Origin: DATFQI01 sp963831105
Lineage (GTDB): Bacteria > Actinomycetota > Thermoleophilia > Solirubrobacterales > Solirubrobacteraceae
Assembly (NCBI GenBank): GCA_963831105.1
Contig: CAWHOS010000012.1
Span: 1 to 64,000 of the forward strand
Reading direction: 5' to 3'
Length of the DNA: 64,000 nucleotides
Position 1 is the first letter of the stretch. Each line of letters starts with the position of its first letter. The position numbers and the translations under genes are program-made. This document shows positions 15,758 to 27,358 of the stretch, piece after piece. Under the pieces are notes generated by a model. That model searched no databases and was not told where the DNA came from. It saw only the letters and a program-made list of their open reading frames with translations.

Positions 15758-16801
15758 TCAGTTCGCCACCGCTCGCGCGGCGAGCGCGCCGCGGACGGCC
15801 TCGACGGCCTGCGCGACGCCGGCGGCGTCGACGTCGAGGTGGGTGACCGCCCGGACCGTGCGCGGGCCGAGCGCGCCCATCTTCACGCCGGCGTCCGCGA
15901 GCGCGGCGACGAGCGCCGGGGCGTCTGCGACCTCGAAGACGACGATGTTCGTCGTCACCTCCGCCGGGTCGAGCTTCACGCCGGGCACCCCGGCCAGCTC
16001 GCGTGCGAGCGAAGCGGCCAGCGCGTGGTCGTCGGCGAGCCGCTCGACGTGGTGGTCGAGCGCGTACAGCGCCCCCGCCGCGACGATGCCCGCCTGGCGC
16101 ATCGCGCCGCCCCACATCTGCTTGTAGCGCCACGCCTCGTCGATCAGCGGGCGCGAGCCCGCCAGGCATGCGCCGACCGGCGCGCCCAGGCCCTTCGAGA
16201 AGTCCATCCACGCGGTGTCGAAGCCGGCCGCCCATGACGCCGCGTCCCGCCCGCTCGCGACCACAGCGTTCATCAGCCGCGCGCCGTCCATGTGCAGCCG
16301 CAGGCCGGCATCGCGGGCGACCTCCACGACCTCGCTGAGCTGCTCCCGCGGCCACACGTGCCCGCCCGCGAGGTTCGTGGTCTGCTCGACCGACACGAGC
16401 CGGGAGCGCGGCAGGTAGCGGTCGCCGGCGGGGCGCAGCGCATCGCGCAGCGCGTCGGCGGTGAACATCCCGCGCTCGCCGTCGAGCGGGCACAGCACCG
16501 CGCCCGAGAGCGCGGCCGGCCCGCCCGCCTCGGCGACGATCGGGTGCGAGCGGCGGTGCAGGTACGCCTCGTCGCCGCCGGGCCCGATGTGCAGCCGGAA
16601 CGCGATCGCGTTGCACATCGTGCCGCTCGGCAGGAAGACCGCCGCCTCGAACCCGAGCAGCGCGGCCACCCGCTCGCACAGCGCGTTGACGGTCGGATCG
16701 GCGAACGACTGCTCGTCGCCGACCTCGGCGGCGGCCATCGCCTCGCGCATCGCCGCCGTCGGCCGCGTCTGGGTGTCCGAGTAGAGGTTGACCGCGATCA
16801 T
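15758..16801 (-). CDS. Low-specificity L-threonine aldolase (PLP, fold type I)
   Basis: Cleaves L-threonine/allo-threonine to glycine and acetaldehyde. 347 residues. Family motifs: NLYSDTQTRPTAAMREAM at the N-terminus, EVGDEQSFADPTVNALCERVAALLG, FLPSGTMCNAIA, LHMDGARLMNA (Asp binding the PLP pyridine nitrogen) and DFSKGLGAPVGA with the PLP lysine. Cytoplasmic. Its ATG overlaps the stop of the upstream LLM oxidoreductase (ATGA), so the two are translationally coupled, an unusual pairing that suggests one pathway or only co-expression. Confidence 0.9.
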   Translation of the reverse strand: MIAVNLYSDTQTRPTAAMREAMAAAEVGDEQSFADPTVNALCERVAALLGFEAAVFLPSGTMCNAIAFRLHIGPGGDEAYLHRRSHPIVAEAGGPAALSGAVLCPLDGERGMFTADALRDALRPAGDRYLPRSRLVSVEQTTNLAGGHVWPREQLSEVVEVARDAGLRLHMDGARLMNAVVASGRDAASWAAGFDTAWMDFSKGLGAPVGACLAGSRPLIDEAWRYKQMWGGAMRQAGIVAAGALYALDHHVERLADDHALAASLARELAGVPGVKLDPAEVTTNIVVFEVADAPALVAALADAGVKMGALGPRTVRAVTHLDVDAAGVAQAVEAVRGALAARAVAN

Positions 16802-17751
16802 GCGACCACCGCCGGGGCGAGCTTGCGGCCGATCAGCTCGACCGTCTCGAGGTCCGTGTGCAGCAGGTGCTGGAGCATCACGCGCGACAGCCCGGCGTCG
16901 CGCAGCGCGGCCAGGCGCTCGGTCACCTCGTCGAGCGTGCCGACGATCCACGCGTCCGGCGGCGAGGCGAGCCAGGCGTCGACGTCGCGCTCCGGCTCGC
17001 CCATCACGTACGCCAGCGCGGCGGCCTTCTCGCGCAGCTCCTCGCGGTCGAGCCCGACCAGGCACCCGGTCATCAGCGAGAACGGGATCGGCTCGCGGCC
17101 GGCCTGCTCGCACGCCGCGTCGACCGCCGCCTTGCGCTTGCGCACGTCCTCGGGCGACGCGAACGGCGTGTTGTACTCGTCCGCCCAGCGGGCGGCCAGC
17201 GCGGCGCTCCGCGGCTTGGCGTTGCCGCCCATCAGCAGCGGCGGGTGCGGCGCCTGGACCGGCCGCGGCTGCGCGTCGAGCGCCTCCAGCTCGTAGAAGC
17301 GCCCGGAGAACGAGAACGACGGCTCGGTCCACGTGCCGTGCACGATCTCGAGCTGCTCGGCGAGCCGGTCCATCCGCTCGCGCACCGGCGGGAACGGGAA
17401 GCCGAAGGCGCGGTGCTCGCCCTCGTGCCAGCCGGCGCCGAGCCCCAGCTCGACGCGCCCGCCGGACACGTGGTCGGCGGTCGCTACGACCTTCGCCAGC
17501 TCGGACGGATGGCGGAACGTCGCGGGCGAGACGAGCGTGCCGAGCCGCAGCGTCGTGGTGACCGCCGCGAGCGCGCTGATCGTCGCCCACGCGTCGAGCG
17601 AGCCGCGCTCGGGATGGTCGCCGTCCAGGTTGAGGTAGTGGTCCGAGCGGAACAGCGTCGGGACGCCGTGCGCCTCGCAGGCCTTCGCGAGCGCGAGCCA
17701 GTCCTCCCAGCTCACGCCCTCCTGGCCCTCGATCATCAGGCAGAGATCCAC
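16798..17751 (-). CDS. LLM-class F420-dependent oxidoreductase
   Basis: 317 residues, luciferase-like TIM barrel: FRSDHYL near residue 35, WATISALAAVTTTLRLGTLVSPATFRHPSELAKVVATADHVSGGRVELGLGAGWHEGEHRAFGFPFP, and PPLLMGGNAKPRSAALAARWADEYN. These match the actinobacterial F420-dependent group rather than FMN monooxygenases. The substrate is unknown. GTG 17751 is used; a TACGCT -10 box lies six bases upstream on this strand, consistent with a leaderless mRNA. Co-transcribed with the threonine aldolase gene. Confidence 0.85.
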   Translation of the reverse strand: MDLCLMIEGQEGVSWEDWLALAKACEAHGVPTLFRSDHYLNLDGDHPERGSLDAWATISALAAVTTTLRLGTLVSPATFRHPSELAKVVATADHVSGGRVELGLGAGWHEGEHRAFGFPFPPVRERMDRLAEQLEIVHGTWTEPSFSFSGRFYELEALDAQPRPVQAPHPPLLMGGNAKPRSAALAARWADEYNTPFASPEDVRKRKAAVDAACEQAGREPIPFSLMTGCLVGLDREELREKAAALAYVMGEPERDVDAWLASPPDAWIVGTLDEVTERLAALRDAGLSRVMLQHLLHTDLETVELIGRKLAPAVVA

Positions 17752-17768
17752 CCGGAGAGCGTAGAGCG

Positions 17769-17799
17769 GCGCCGGCCGGGATAGGGTCCCGGCCGGCGC
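17769..17799 (-). terminator. Strong 13-bp GC hairpin between the glycosidase and LLM genes
   Basis: Arms at 17769-17781 and 17787-17799 pair perfectly over 13 bp (left arm GCGCCGGCCGGGA) with loop TAGGG. It follows the stop of the minus-strand gene at 17813. No T-run follows, so it may act as a factor-dependent or hairpin-only terminator. Confidence 0.5.
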
Positions 17800-17812
17800 G
17801 CTGACGCTGCGT

Positions 17813-18757
17813 CTAGCGGTGCTTCGCGGCGGTCTTCTTGAACACGCTGAACGCCGGGCGGGGCGAGCCGTCCGGGTTCACGAGGCCGGCGTCGAAACGC
17901 GCGGTCGTGTTCTCGCCGTAGAACGTGTAGACGAACAGGCGCGTGATCTTCGAGCGCATGCCGCGACGACGCGTGTCGTAGCGGTTCACGAGCTTGAACA
18001 TGCCCTTCGTGCGCGACGCGGCGCGCTTGGTCGAGCGCTTGAAGCTCGGCAGCAGCTTCACGATGCCGCCCGTCTCGGTCAGCCACACCTCACCCGGCAC
18101 GGAGCGCAGCATCTGCTTCGTGTAGGTCGTGCGGCGGCGGTTGACGTCGCCGTAGTTGTGCAGGCCCCACAGCTTCGGGGAGCCCTTGGCGTAGCGCTTG
18201 AACGACGCCAGGTAGCGGCCCATGTTGCCCGTGTCGAGCATGTCGGCCGCCATCGCGCGGAACTTCTTCTTCTTCGTGTACTTGCGCAGGACGTTGTAGT
18301 AGCCCGCGGCCTTCTTCGGGCTCTTGAACGTCGGCTGGGACTTGTGGTTGATCTCGTTCCAGGCCGAGTAGGTCTTCACCCACGGGTGGGCCTTGTCGAA
18401 GGCGAGGAAGGCCTTCTTGTACGCCTTGGTGCTCGGGGCGCGGCAGGCCTTCTTCTTCGAGTAGCGGCCGCTGGCCGAGTAGCAGCCGCTCTTGGCGGTG
18501 AACGTGACCAGGACGTCCTGGCGGTGGAGCCGCGCCTGGGTCATGTAGTGGTTCACCGCTTCGCGCTGCCACGACCGCTTGGCGTAGTCCCACGGGACCA
18601 GATAACGGACGCGCTTGAGCTTCAGTGACTGCCACGAGGCGTTGTCGAACATCTCGGGCTTCTGCTCGCCGAGGCCGACCCGGTACTTCGCGCCCGCGGT
18701 GGGAGCGGCGACCAGGAGGGTCATCAGCGCAGCGATCAGGGTTAGACGGAATGTCAT
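17813..18757 (-). CDS. Secreted glycoside hydrolase-like protein (clan GH-A-like TIM barrel)
   Basis: 314 residues with an N-terminal signal peptide (LTLIAALMTLLVAAPTAGA) and a very basic mature part rich in Lys/Arg/Tyr. TYSAWNEINH near the middle matches the acid/base Glu of clan GH-A (WNE), and VWLTETGG matches the nucleophile Glu; GLHNYGD lies between them, as in GH5/GH39-like barrels. The actual sugar target is unknown. ATG 18757 begins the signal peptide; the upstream in-frame reading is the remains of the peptidase gene. A distant relative is encoded at 62121-63776. Confidence 0.75.
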   Translation of the reverse strand: MTFRLTLIAALMTLLVAAPTAGAKYRVGLGEQKPEMFDNASWQSLKLKRVRYLVPWDYAKRSWQREAVNHYMTQARLHRQDVLVTFTAKSGCYSASGRYSKKKACRAPSTKAYKKAFLAFDKAHPWVKTYSAWNEINHKSQPTFKSPKKAAGYYNVLRKYTKKKKFRAMAADMLDTGNMGRYLASFKRYAKGSPKLWGLHNYGDVNRRRTTYTKQMLRSVPGEVWLTETGGIVKLLPSFKRSTKRAASRTKGMFKLVNRYDTRRRGMRSKITRLFVYTFYGENTTARFDAGLVNPDGSPRPAFSVFKKTAAKHR

Positions 18758-18815
18758 GCCACCCGGAACAAGCGCAACGGCCCGTAGTTGCTTAAAGGCA
18801 GACTTAAGAAGCGGA

Positions 18816-18845
18816 GCCCGCCCGGACGCGATCCGCCGGGCGGGC
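18816..18845 (-). terminator. 10-bp hairpin after the peptidase remnant
   Basis: GCCCGCCCGG (18816-18825) pairs perfectly with CCGGGCGGGC (18836-18845). It directly follows the minus-strand stop at 18852, and the next bases on that strand include a pyrimidine-rich CTTCTTAAG. Confidence 0.5.
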
Positions 18846-18851
18846 CCTGGA

Positions 18852-19322
18852 CTACCAGCTCGTGGGCTTCTGCGGGGTGTAGAGCCAGGTCTGGAAGAAC
18901 GCATCCAGATCCGCCCGGAGACCCGCTCGGAGAGCCCCATGAACTGCTCCGTGGTGCCGTGCCCGTGACGGTGCTCGGCCGCCCAGGTGCGGAGGATCTC
19001 GAAGAACGGCCCGTCGCCGATCTTCGTCCGCAGCGCCTGCAGCGTCATGGCGCCCCGGCGGTAGACCGCGGACGTCCAGCGCGAGGTCGTACGTGCGCAC
19101 GTCGTAGCCGCCGTTGCCCTCGTTCGGGAAGTACGGATCGTTCACGCCCGCGGCGCCCGGCACCGAGTCCTGCCCGGGCGGCGCCCCGCCGCGCGCGGCG
19201 CGCTCCAGCTGCGCGGCGCTCGGATCGGACGCGTCCGCGCCCGTACCTGTCGCCGCCTGCGCCGCTCCCGGCAGCGCGATCGCGAAGACTGCCGCCGTGG
19301 CGGCGATGCCCCTGCCTCTCAT
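18852..19322 (-). pseudogene. Collapsed M1-family metallopeptidase (N- and C-termini only)
   Basis: The N-terminus has a signal peptide (AAVFAIALPGAAQA) and NDPYFPNEGNGGYDVRTYDLALDV, the first strand region of secreted M1 aminopeptidases. At about 19070-19085 the sequence jumps directly to SAVYRRGAMTLQALRTKIGDGPFFEILRTWAAEH and, after another frame change near 18905, ends DLDAFFQTWLYTPQKPTSW, the C-terminal end of the same family. The catalytic core with the HExxH zinc site and its surrounding ~300 residues is absent. Two frame changes also break the reading, so the product cannot be an active peptidase. Deletion in the genome or a misassembly are both possible. Confidence 0.75.
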
Positions 19323-19369
19323 CGGTTCCTCCCTTGCCGATGTGAACCGGCCAGGGAGATCAGCGCATG

Positions 19370-19388
19370 CTCATGGGATCGCCATGAG
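19370..19388. promoter_or_regulatory. Operator-like palindrome between the peptidase remnant and uvrC
   Basis: CTCATGG GATCG CCATGAG is a perfect 7-bp inverted repeat with a 5-bp spacer, located 32 bp before the uvrC start. The binding protein is unknown. Confidence 0.35.
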
Positions 19389-19419
19389 AGGCACCCTCCG
19401 GCGCGCGGCCTAGCATCAG

Positions 19420-21330
19420 ATGCAGAGCCCGATGGCAGTGGACGCCGCATCAGAAGCAGGACGCCGCGCAACGCGGCTGACGGAGCAGCGTCGCGGCCTC
19501 CCCGACCAGCCGGGCGTCTACCTGTTCCGCGACGAGCGGGGACGCGTCATCTACGTCGGCAAGGCGAAGTCGATCCGCAAGCGGGTCGCCAGCCACTTCT
19601 CCAACCCGGCGCAGTATGGGACGCGGGCGCTGACCGACGAGATCGACCACATCGAGTCGCTCGCGGTCTCCACCGAGGCCGAGGCGCTGCTCACCGAGCA
19701 GACCTTCATCAAGCAGTACAAGCCGCGCTTCAACATCCGGCTGCGCGACGACAAGTCGTACCCCTACATCGCGATCAGCCTCGACGAGGACTTCCCGCGC
19801 GTCTACTTCACGCGCGAGCGGCACCGGCGCAACCGCGCCTACTTCGGGCCCTACTCGAGCGCCAAGCGCGTGCGCGGGACGCTCGACCTGCTCGGCAAGA
19901 TCTTCCTGTTCCGCTCCTGCGAGGGGCCGGAGCCCGGTCGCCACTCCGGCTCGCCCTGCCTGGACTACTACATCAAGCGCTGCGGGGCGCCCTGCGTCGG
20001 CTACGTCTCGCGCGAGGAGTACCGCGAGGGCATCGACGGCGTGATGGCGTTCCTGTCCGGGCGCTTCAAGGAGATCGAGCGCGACCTCGAGCGCAAGATG
20101 TACTTCCACGCCGGCGAGCAGGACTACGAGCAGGCGACGATCGAGCGCAACCGGCTGCAGTCGGTGCGCGCGCTGCTCGAGCGCCAGCGGGTCGCCAACG
20201 AGGGCGCCGGCACCTACGACGCGGTCGCCGTCGACGTCGACGGCACGGAGGCCAACGCGCAGGTCTTCCAGGTCCGCGACGGCGTGCTCTCGGACCGCCA
20301 GTCCTTCTACCTCGACAACCAGGCCGAGCAGGCCACGGCGATGGTGAGCGAGGAGTTCATCCTGCAGTACTACGCGAGCGCGCTCTCGATCCCGTCGCTG
20401 ATCGTGGTCCAGGGCGCCCTGGCGGAGGGCTCTGACCTGCCGATCCTGGCCGAGATCCTGTCCGAGCGCCGCGGCGGCCCGGTCGAGATCCGCGCCTCCG
20501 AGCGCGGCGGCAAGCGCCGCATCCTCGAGCTGGCGGAGCGCAACGCCCGTCTCGCGCTCGACCAGGAGAAGCTCAAGGCCGAGCGGCGCCGTCAGCAGCG
20601 CGTCGACTCGCTCGAGGGGCTGCAGAAGGCGCTGGGGCTCGACTCGCTGCCGCTGCGGATCGAGTGCTTCGACATCTCGCACCTCGGCGGCACGCACACG
20701 ACCTCGTCGATGGTCGTCTTCGAGGGCGGCGCCGCGAAGAAGTCGGATTATCGGAGGTTCAACATCCGCGAGGTCGAGCCCGGCGACGATTACGGCGCCA
20801 TGGCCGAGGTGCTGGGACGCAGGTACGCGCAGTGGGAGAAGCAGAACGAGCGCTCCCCGTATGACGCCGACCGCGACGCGTCGTTCGCGGCGCTGCCCAA
20901 CGTCGTCGTGATCGACGGCGGCAAGGGCCAGCTCGCGGCCGGCCTGGAGCCGCTGCAGGGCTTCCGCGACCGCGGCGTGACGGTGGTCTCGCTGGCCAAG
21001 CGGATCGAGGAGGTGTTCGTGCCCGGCGTCGCCGAGCCGATCGTGCTGCCGCACGACACGCCCGAGCTGCAGCTGCTCCAGCGCGTGCGCGACGAGGCGC
21101 ACCGGTTCGCGATCACCCACCACCGGATCCGGCGCGACAAGGCGATGACCGAGTCGATCATGGACGACCTGCCGGGCATCGGGCCCGCGCGCAAGCGCAC
21201 GCTGCTCAAGCACTTCGGCTCGCCCGAGGCGGTGCTGGGCGCCTCGCGCGAGGAGCTCGAGCGCGTCCCGGGCTTCCCGCAGAAGGTCGCGCGGGCCCTC
21301 TACGCCCACCTGAACAAGACGGGTAGATGA
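19420..21330 (+). CDS. uvrC: Excinuclease ABC subunit UvrC
   Basis: Makes the two incisions in nucleotide excision repair. 636 residues, normal length. Domains in order: GIY-YIG nuclease (PGVYLFRDERGRVIYVGKAKSIRKRV), Cys-rich segment (CLDYYIKRCGAPCVGYV), UVR motif around EQDYEQATIERNRLQ, the RNase H-like C-terminal nuclease (IECFDISHLGGTHTTSSMVVFEGG and VVVIDGGKGQL) and tandem helix-hairpin-helix (DDLPGIGPARKRTLLKHFGS, LERVPGFPQKVARALY). ATG 19420 is given; ATG 19432 (MAVDAAS) is equally possible. Overlaps rapZ by ATGA. Confidence 0.96.
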   Translation: MQSPMAVDAASEAGRRATRLTEQRRGLPDQPGVYLFRDERGRVIYVGKAKSIRKRVASHFSNPAQYGTRALTDEIDHIESLAVSTEAEALLTEQTFIKQYKPRFNIRLRDDKSYPYIAISLDEDFPRVYFTRERHRRNRAYFGPYSSAKRVRGTLDLLGKIFLFRSCEGPEPGRHSGSPCLDYYIKRCGAPCVGYVSREEYREGIDGVMAFLSGRFKEIERDLERKMYFHAGEQDYEQATIERNRLQSVRALLERQRVANEGAGTYDAVAVDVDGTEANAQVFQVRDGVLSDRQSFYLDNQAEQATAMVSEEFILQYYASALSIPSLIVVQGALAEGSDLPILAEILSERRGGPVEIRASERGGKRRILELAERNARLALDQEKLKAERRRQQRVDSLEGLQKALGLDSLPLRIECFDISHLGGTHTTSSMVVFEGGAAKKSDYRRFNIREVEPGDDYGAMAEVLGRRYAQWEKQNERSPYDADRDASFAALPNVVVIDGGKGQLAAGLEPLQGFRDRGVTVVSLAKRIEEVFVPGVAEPIVLPHDTPELQLLQRVRDEAHRFAITHHRIRRDKAMTESIMDDLPGIGPARKRTLLKHFGSPEAVLGASREELERVPGFPQKVARALYAHLNKTGR

Positions 21331-22274
21331 GCCGCCTCCTCGACACCGTCCGCAGCCTCCGCGACACTCCGGCGATGAGCCAGGACGGCTCTCGCTCCCA
21401 CCTCGAGGACCTGGTGGTCATCTCCGGCCTCTCCGGCGCGGGGAAGTCGTCGGCGATGGCGGTCTTCGAGGACTCGGGCTACTTCTGCGTCGACAACCTG
21501 CCGGCGGAGATGATCCGCTCGCTGGCCGAGCTGTTCCGCCATCCCGGCTCGAAGGTCGAGCGCGCGGCCGTCGTATGCGACTCGCGCGGCGGCGACTACC
21601 TGTCCGCGCTCGCGGGCGTCATCGACGAGCTCGCGGCGACCGACGTGCCGTTCCGCGTGGTGTACCTGGAGGCGGACGAGCAGACGCTGATCGACCGCTA
21701 CAAGGAGACGCGCCGCCGCCACCCGCTGGCGCCGCAGGGCAACGTCGCGGACGGCATCCACTCCGAGATGGCGCTGCTCGCGCCGGTCAAGGAGCGCGCG
21801 GACATCTGCATCGACACCTCGGGGCTGAGCGCGGCCGGGCTGCGGCGCAAGGTCGCCGCCGAGCTGCTCGAGCCGACGCACACGGGCAAGCTCGCGGTCA
21901 CGTTCACGTCGTTCGGGCACAAGCACGGCCCGCCGCGCGACGCCGACCTCGCCTTCGACGTGCGCTTCCTGCCCAACCCGCACTACGAGGCGGACCTGCG
22001 GCCGCTGACCGGCTTCGACGAGCGCGTGGTCGCCTACGTCGGGCGCGACGGCCGGCTGGAGGAGTTCTACGAGAAGGTCCTGCCGCTGCTCGAGTACCTG
22101 CTCCCGCAGTACGTCGCCGAGGGCAAGGCCCACCTGCTCGTGGCGATCGGCTGCACCGGCGGGCGCCACCGCTCCGTGGCGATCGCCGAGCACCTCGCCG
22201 CGCGCTTCCGCGACGTGCCGGACTACTTCGTGGAAGTTCAGCACCGCGACGTGGACCGCCTGCCGGTCCGCTAG
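21327..22274 (+). CDS. rapZ: RNase adapter / nucleotide-binding protein RapZ (YvcJ)
   Basis: 315 residues: an N-terminal P-loop kinase-like domain (VVISGLSGAGKSSAM Walker A; FCVDNLP) and a C-terminal domain with VTFTSFGHKHGPPRDADLAFDVRFLPNPH and IGCTGGRHRSVAIAE, both diagnostic. In E. coli it steers small-RNA decay; in Gram-positives YvcJ binds nucleotides and its role is less clear. Directly coupled to uvrC. In most actinobacteria the next genes are yvcK and whiA; here gap follows instead. Confidence 0.94.
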   Translation: MSRLLDTVRSLRDTPAMSQDGSRSHLEDLVVISGLSGAGKSSAMAVFEDSGYFCVDNLPAEMIRSLAELFRHPGSKVERAAVVCDSRGGDYLSALAGVIDELAATDVPFRVVYLEADEQTLIDRYKETRRRHPLAPQGNVADGIHSEMALLAPVKERADICIDTSGLSAAGLRRKVAAELLEPTHTGKLAVTFTSFGHKHGPPRDADLAFDVRFLPNPHYEADLRPLTGFDERVVAYVGRDGRLEEFYEKVLPLLEYLLPQYVAEGKAHLLVAIGCTGGRHRSVAIAEHLAARFRDVPDYFVEVQHRDVDRLPVR

Positions 22275-22338
22275 CGGAAGCCTCCGCCGGGTACTGTTCT
22301 CGCGGCTTCACTTGAACCCGGGAGAAAGGTCTGAACCC

Positions 22339-23344
22339 ATGTCCGTACGCGTCGGGATCAACGGTTTCGGCCGGATCGGCCGCAACGTGTTCCGCGCCGC
22401 GCAGGAGTCGAGCGCGGACATCGAGATCGTCGCGGTGAACGACATCACCGACTCCAAGACGCTCGCGCACCTCCTGAAGTACGACTCGGTGTACGGCCCG
22501 TTCCCGGGCGAGGTCACCGAGCAGGACGGCTCGCTGACCGTCGACGGGCGCGAGGTCAAGGTGCTCTCCGAGCGCGACCCCTCCGCGCTGCCGTGGGGCG
22601 ACCTGGGCGCCGACGTCGTGATCGAGTCGACGGGCTTCTTCACCAAGCGCGACGACGCCGCCAAGCACCTCGCCGCGGGCGCGCAGAAGGTGATCATCTC
22701 CGCGCCGGCGACCGAGCCGGACGTCACCGTCGCGCTCGGCGTCAACTTCGACGACGTCTACGACGCCGACAGCCACCACGTCATCTCCAACGCGTCGTGC
22801 ACGACCAACTGCCTCGGCCCGGTCGCGAAGGTGCTGCACGAGACGATCGGCATCGAGCGCGCCCTGATGACGACGATCCACGCCTACACGGCCGACCAGC
22901 GCCTCCAGGACGCGCCGCACAAGGACCTGCGCCGCGCCCGCGCGGCCGCGGTCAACCTCGTGCCCGCCTCGACCGGCGCGGCGAAGGCGATCGGCCTCGT
23001 GATCCCGGAGCTGCAGGGCAAGCTGCACGGCTTCGCGGTGCGCGCCCCCGTCCCGACGGGCTCCGTCGTCGACCTCACCGCCCACGTGTCGCGCGACACG
23101 AGCGTGGAGGAGATCAACGAGGCGTTCCGCTCGCAGGCCGACACCGGCGCCTTCAGCGGGATCCTCCAGTACACCGAGGATCCGATCGTCTCCTCGGACA
23201 TCGTCAAGTCGCCGTTCTCGTCGATCTTCGACTCGCAGCTCACCTCGGTGCTCGACGGCAGCCTCGTGAAGGTCGTCGCCTGGTACGACAACGAGTGGGG
23301 CTACTCGAACCGGGTGGTCGAGCTCGCCGAGAAGGTGCTGGTGC

Positions 23345-23358
<14 letters not shown>
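22339..23358 (+). CDS. gap: Glyceraldehyde-3-phosphate dehydrogenase, type I
   Basis: Oxidises glyceraldehyde-3-phosphate to 1,3-bisphosphoglycerate with NAD+. 339 residues: Rossmann start VGINGFGRIGRNVFRA, catalytic Cys in SNASCTTNCLGP, His in TTIHAYTADQ, and the C-terminal VAWYDNEWGYSNRVVEL. ATG 22339 follows a good Shine-Dalgarno (GGGAGAAAGG), so this gene has a leader, unlike many in the window. First gene of gap-pgk-tpiA-gpmI; it overlaps pgk by 14 nt. Confidence 0.97.
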
Positions 23359-24468
<1,110 letters not shown>

Positions 24469-24472
<4 letters not shown>

Positions 24473-25241
24473 GCACCCGTACCCCGTTCATCGCGGGGAA
24501 CTGGAAGATGAACAAGACCATCGCGGAGGCGGAGGCGTTCATCGCCGCGCTGCTGCCGCAGGTCTACGACACCGAGGGCGTGGACGTGGCGATCTGCCCG
24601 CCCCACCTCGCGTTGCAGGCGATGGTCGACTCCGCACGGGGCTCGCGCGTCGGCGTGTACGCGCAGAACATGCACTTCAAGGACTCCGGCGCCTACACGG
24701 GCGAGATCTCCGCGCCGATGCTGGCCGAGATCGACGTCGGCGGCGTCGTGCTCGGCCACTCCGAGCGGCGCGAGTACTTCAACGAGACCGACCGGGCGCT
24801 CCAGCAGAAGGTGCCGAAGGCGCTCGAGGCCGGCCTCGTGCCGATCCTGTGCGTCGGCGAGACCGAGGAGGAGCGCGAGCGCGGCGACACCGAGCGCAAG
24901 CTGCGCCACCAGGTCCAGGAGGGTCTGGACAAGGTCCCGCTCGAGCGGCTGCCGGAGGTCGTGATCGCCTACGAGCCCGTCTGGGCGATCGGCACCGGGC
25001 TAACCGCGACCCCCGAGCAGGCGCAGGACGCGTGCGGCTTCGTGCGCGCGCTCGTGGAGGGCTTCGACAAGGCGGCCGGCCAGGCGGTCCGGATCCTCTA
25101 CGGCGGCTCGCTCAAGCCCGAGGGGGCCGAGGAGCTGCTCACGCTCCCCGACATCGACGGCGGCCTGATCGGCGGGGCGAGCCTGGAGCCGGACGACTTC
25201 GCGTCGCTCGTGCAGACCGCGGCCAAGCTGGTCGCCGCGGC

Positions 25242-25245
<4 letters not shown>
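24469..25245 (+). CDS. tpiA: Triosephosphate isomerase
   Basis: Interconverts dihydroxyacetone phosphate and glyceraldehyde-3-phosphate. 258 residues: GNWKMNKT (catalytic Lys), LGHSERREYF (catalytic His), the active-site loop VIAYEPVWAIGTGLTATPEQAQ with catalytic Glu, and the phosphate-binding ILYGGSLKPEGAEEL...GGLIGGASLEPDDF. GTG start overlaps the pgk stop (GTGA), and the stop overlaps the gpmI ATG. Confidence 0.97.
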
Positions 25246-26738
<1,493 letters not shown>

Positions 26739-26764
26739 GCCGGGCGCTGCGCCGCGCCCCAACC

Positions 26765-26786
26765 TAAGGGGCCTGTCCCCTTATTT
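26765..26786 (+). terminator. Intrinsic terminator after gpmI
   Basis: TAAGGGG / CCCCTTA form a perfect 7-bp stem with loop CCTGT (26772-26776), followed by TTT. Closes the gap-pgk-tpiA-gpmI operon. Confidence 0.65.
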
Positions 26787-26833
26787 GCTGGTGCAACTAT
26801 CATTGGAGACGCCGGATAGTCTTTGAGATCCCG

Positions 26834-27358
26834 ATGAGCACCAGCACCACACCTGACACGCCCCTCGCCACCTCCGCCGAGGTGCCCCTGCGCGAGCTCG
26901 CTCCGACGGAGCTCGGCGCGTGGCGCGGCCTCCTGCGCGTGCACAGCGCCCTCGTGAAGGCGCTCGACGCGGAACTGCTCGCGACGCACGGGCTCCCGCT
27001 GACCTCCTACGAGGTCCTGATCAACCTTCAGGCGGCTCCCGGCCGCCGGCGCCGCATGGCGGAGCTCGCCGACAGCGTGCTGCTGAGCCGGTCGGGCACG
27101 ACCCGCCTGGTCGACCGCCTCGAGCGCGACGGGCTGCTCGAGCGCGACACCTGCGACTCGGACGGGCGTGGCTGCTTCGCGGTCCTGACCGACCGCGGCG
27201 AGGAAGTGCTCTCGAAGGCGCGCGCGACGCACCTCGAGGGTGTCCGCGAGCGGTTCCTGCGCCACTTCGAGCCGGACGAGCACGCCCAGATGGCGACCTG
27301 GTGGAGCCGGGTCCTGCCCGGTGCCGCCGATGTCTCAGATCTCAGTCGCCCAGACTGA
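26834..27358 (+). CDS. MarR family transcriptional regulator
   Basis: 174 residues. Winged helix typical of MarR: LPLTSYEVLINLQAAPGRRRRMAELADSVLLSRSGTTRLVDRLERDGLLERDTCDSDGRGCFAVLTDRGEEVL, with dimerisation helices at both ends. The family responds to phenolic compounds or oxidative stress by leaving DNA. Its last codons overlap an inverted repeat (ATCTCAGTC / GACTGAGAT), whose half-site recurs inside the promoter of the next gene, hsp20. This suggests that it represses hsp20. An ACTATC/GATAGT inverted repeat (26796-26820) before its own start may be a second site. Confidence 0.88.
   Translation: MSTSTTPDTPLATSAEVPLRELAPTELGAWRGLLRVHSALVKALDAELLATHGLPLTSYEVLINLQAAPGRRRRMAELADSVLLSRSGTTRLVDRLERDGLLERDTCDSDGRGCFAVLTDRGEEVLSKARATHLEGVRERFLRHFEPDEHAQMATWWSRVLPGAADVSDLSRPD

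Noticed and set aside
17813..19048. One long protein joining the peptidase remnant to the glycosidase
   Set aside because: The frame is continuous only by chance across the intergenic hairpin; a signal peptide with its own ATG starts at 18757.
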